Of a stretch of DNA of 64,000 bases, positions 63,573-64,000 are shown one piece after another (position 1 is the first letter of the stretch; each line of letters opens with the position of its first letter). The DNA comes from Mediterraneibacter glycyrrhizinilyticus (lineage in GTDB: Bacteria; Bacillota; Clostridia; Lachnospirales; Lachnospiraceae). Under the pieces are notes generated by a model, which was given only the letters and a program-made list of their open reading frames with translations, made no database searches and was not told where the DNA came from. The stretch lies in contig NZ_JADMSO010000011.1 of the NCBI RefSeq assembly GCF_015560805.1, positions 35,811 to 99,810 of the forward strand. Direction: 5' to 3'. Both the position numbers and the translations under genes were made by a program.

Positions 63573-63876
63573 GGGACTATCACCTCTTTCCTTTATTATA
63601 TAGATATATCATCACAGAATAAAAGGACAAATGTCTAATTTTCTCCATTATAACAAATTCCAGCAGAGTATACAAATTTCAATAAATAATCATAGGAATT
63701 TCAAATTCTTTTTGTGCATATTGCCTTTTCTTGCAAGAATACCATTTGTTCATTTTTGAAGTACAAAAAAAACAGTACCATCACTGATACTGTTCTCTCT
63801 CATCCCATATTCAAAAAATATGTCCCTTCAAAACTGCATACAAAGAATGAACATCACTTGTTCCTATCACCTGTCT
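63573..63876. other. 304-base region between rRNA operon and purine operon
   Basis: Contains the rRNA terminator (63764-63793) and AT-rich DNA with possible promoter elements for the Crp/Fnr gene (TATATAATAAAGG near 63590). No 5S rRNA and no tRNA were seen between the 23S end and the terminator. Confidence 0.6.
63764..63793 (-). terminator. Terminator of the rRNA operon
   Basis: Minus-strand arms ACAGTA / TACTGT around TCAGTGATGG, followed by eight T. It lies 84 bases after the 23S end. Confidence 0.9.
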
Positions 63877-64000
63877 GGTTATGCCCTCGACCTATTAGTA
63901 ACAGTCAGCTCCATGCATTACTGCACTTCCACCTCTGCCCTATCTACCTCGTCGTCTTCAAGGGGTCTTACTAACTTGACGTTATGGGATATCTCATCTT
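63877..64000 (-). rRNA. 23S rRNA, 3' end (gene continues beyond the window)
   Basis: The minus strand shows the conserved 23S end: AAGATGAGATATCCC, AAGACCCCTTGAAGACGA, GGTGGAAGTGCAGTAATGC and TTACTAATAGGTCGAGGG. About 124 bases are inside the window. The exact 3' end (near 63877) is estimated from pairing with the usual 5' end. Confidence 0.95.

Noticed and set aside
1..64000. CRISPR arrays, prophage, integrons, complete IS elements
   Set aside because: No spaced direct repeats, cas genes, integrase or transposase with ends were seen; the Rpn nuclease alone does not make a transposon.

Overview
The window reads as a chromosomal segment of an anaerobic gut Firmicute, most likely a Lachnospiraceae member (Ruminococcus/Mediterraneibacter/Dorea-like; the genus cannot be fixed from this sequence alone). 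Reasons: strong AGGAGG-type ribosome binding sites, a T-box leader on valS, AddAB instead of RecBCD, PadR-DUF1700-DUF4097 and PspC genes, hybrid cluster protein with clostridial ferredoxins, and a molybdenum hydroxylase operon for purines. Most genes lie on the minus strand. No phage, integrase, CRISPR array or complete insertion sequence was recognised.

Layout. 1-6.4 kb: folC (cut by the window edge), an LtaS-type glycerol phosphate polymerase, and valS behind a T-box. 6.4-9.2 kb: PadR-controlled envelope operon and a DUF1294 protein. 9.2-16.4 kb: addA/addB. 16.5-20 kb: an unknown zinc-ribbon membrane protein and an Rpn-family nuclease. 20-24 kb: a MecA-like PBP and a CNNM/CorC transporter. 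24-29.5 kb: a complete branched-chain amino acid ABC transporter with a cytidylate-kinase-like gene at its end. 29.5-34 kb: lantibiotic/bacitracin-type ABC exporter with its two-component system. 34.2-36.4 kb: blaI-blaR1. 36.4-39.5 kb: sugar dehydrogenase/isomerase locus with RpiR regulator and a transporter remnant. 39.7-45.4 kb: AsnB-like protein, a domain-swapped GH3 glucosidase and an AraC regulator. 45.5-49.3 kb: an unknown 535-residue protein divergent from an XRE regulator, and an Lsa-type ABC-F protein with an attenuator. 49.5-50.5 kb: a broken AlbA-domain gene. 50.9-54.6 kb: a Crp/Fnr regulator, ferredoxins, a cupin and Hcp. 54.8-57.3 kb: an unusual GuaA, small proteins and a gene fragment. 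57.3-63.6 kb: Crp/Fnr-xdhA-xdhB-xdhC-NCS2 permease operon. 63.9 kb to the end: the 3' end of a 23S rRNA gene.

Most interesting observations. (1) A BlaI-type operator (TTACA-nn-TGTAA) sits in front of blaI and again inside an excellent promoter of the MecA-like PBP 12 kb away, which suggests an inducible PBP regulon. (2) The ABC-F gene has a leader with a 7-codon peptide and three mutually complementary segments, an antibiotic-sensing attenuator design. (3) Both ATP-pyrophosphatase amidotransferases here, GuaA and the AsnB-like protein, lack the glutaminase nucleophile and would have to use ammonia or another nitrogen source. (4) A 92-bp element occurs twice, 48.6 kb apart, with 3 differences; two of them keep base pairing only if the RNA is read from the minus strand. 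(5) An unknown protein and an XRE regulator share a control region with nested and repeated dyads. (6) Several genes are decayed: an MFS transporter, an AlbA-domain gene, a ferredoxin and a Gly-repeat membrane protein.
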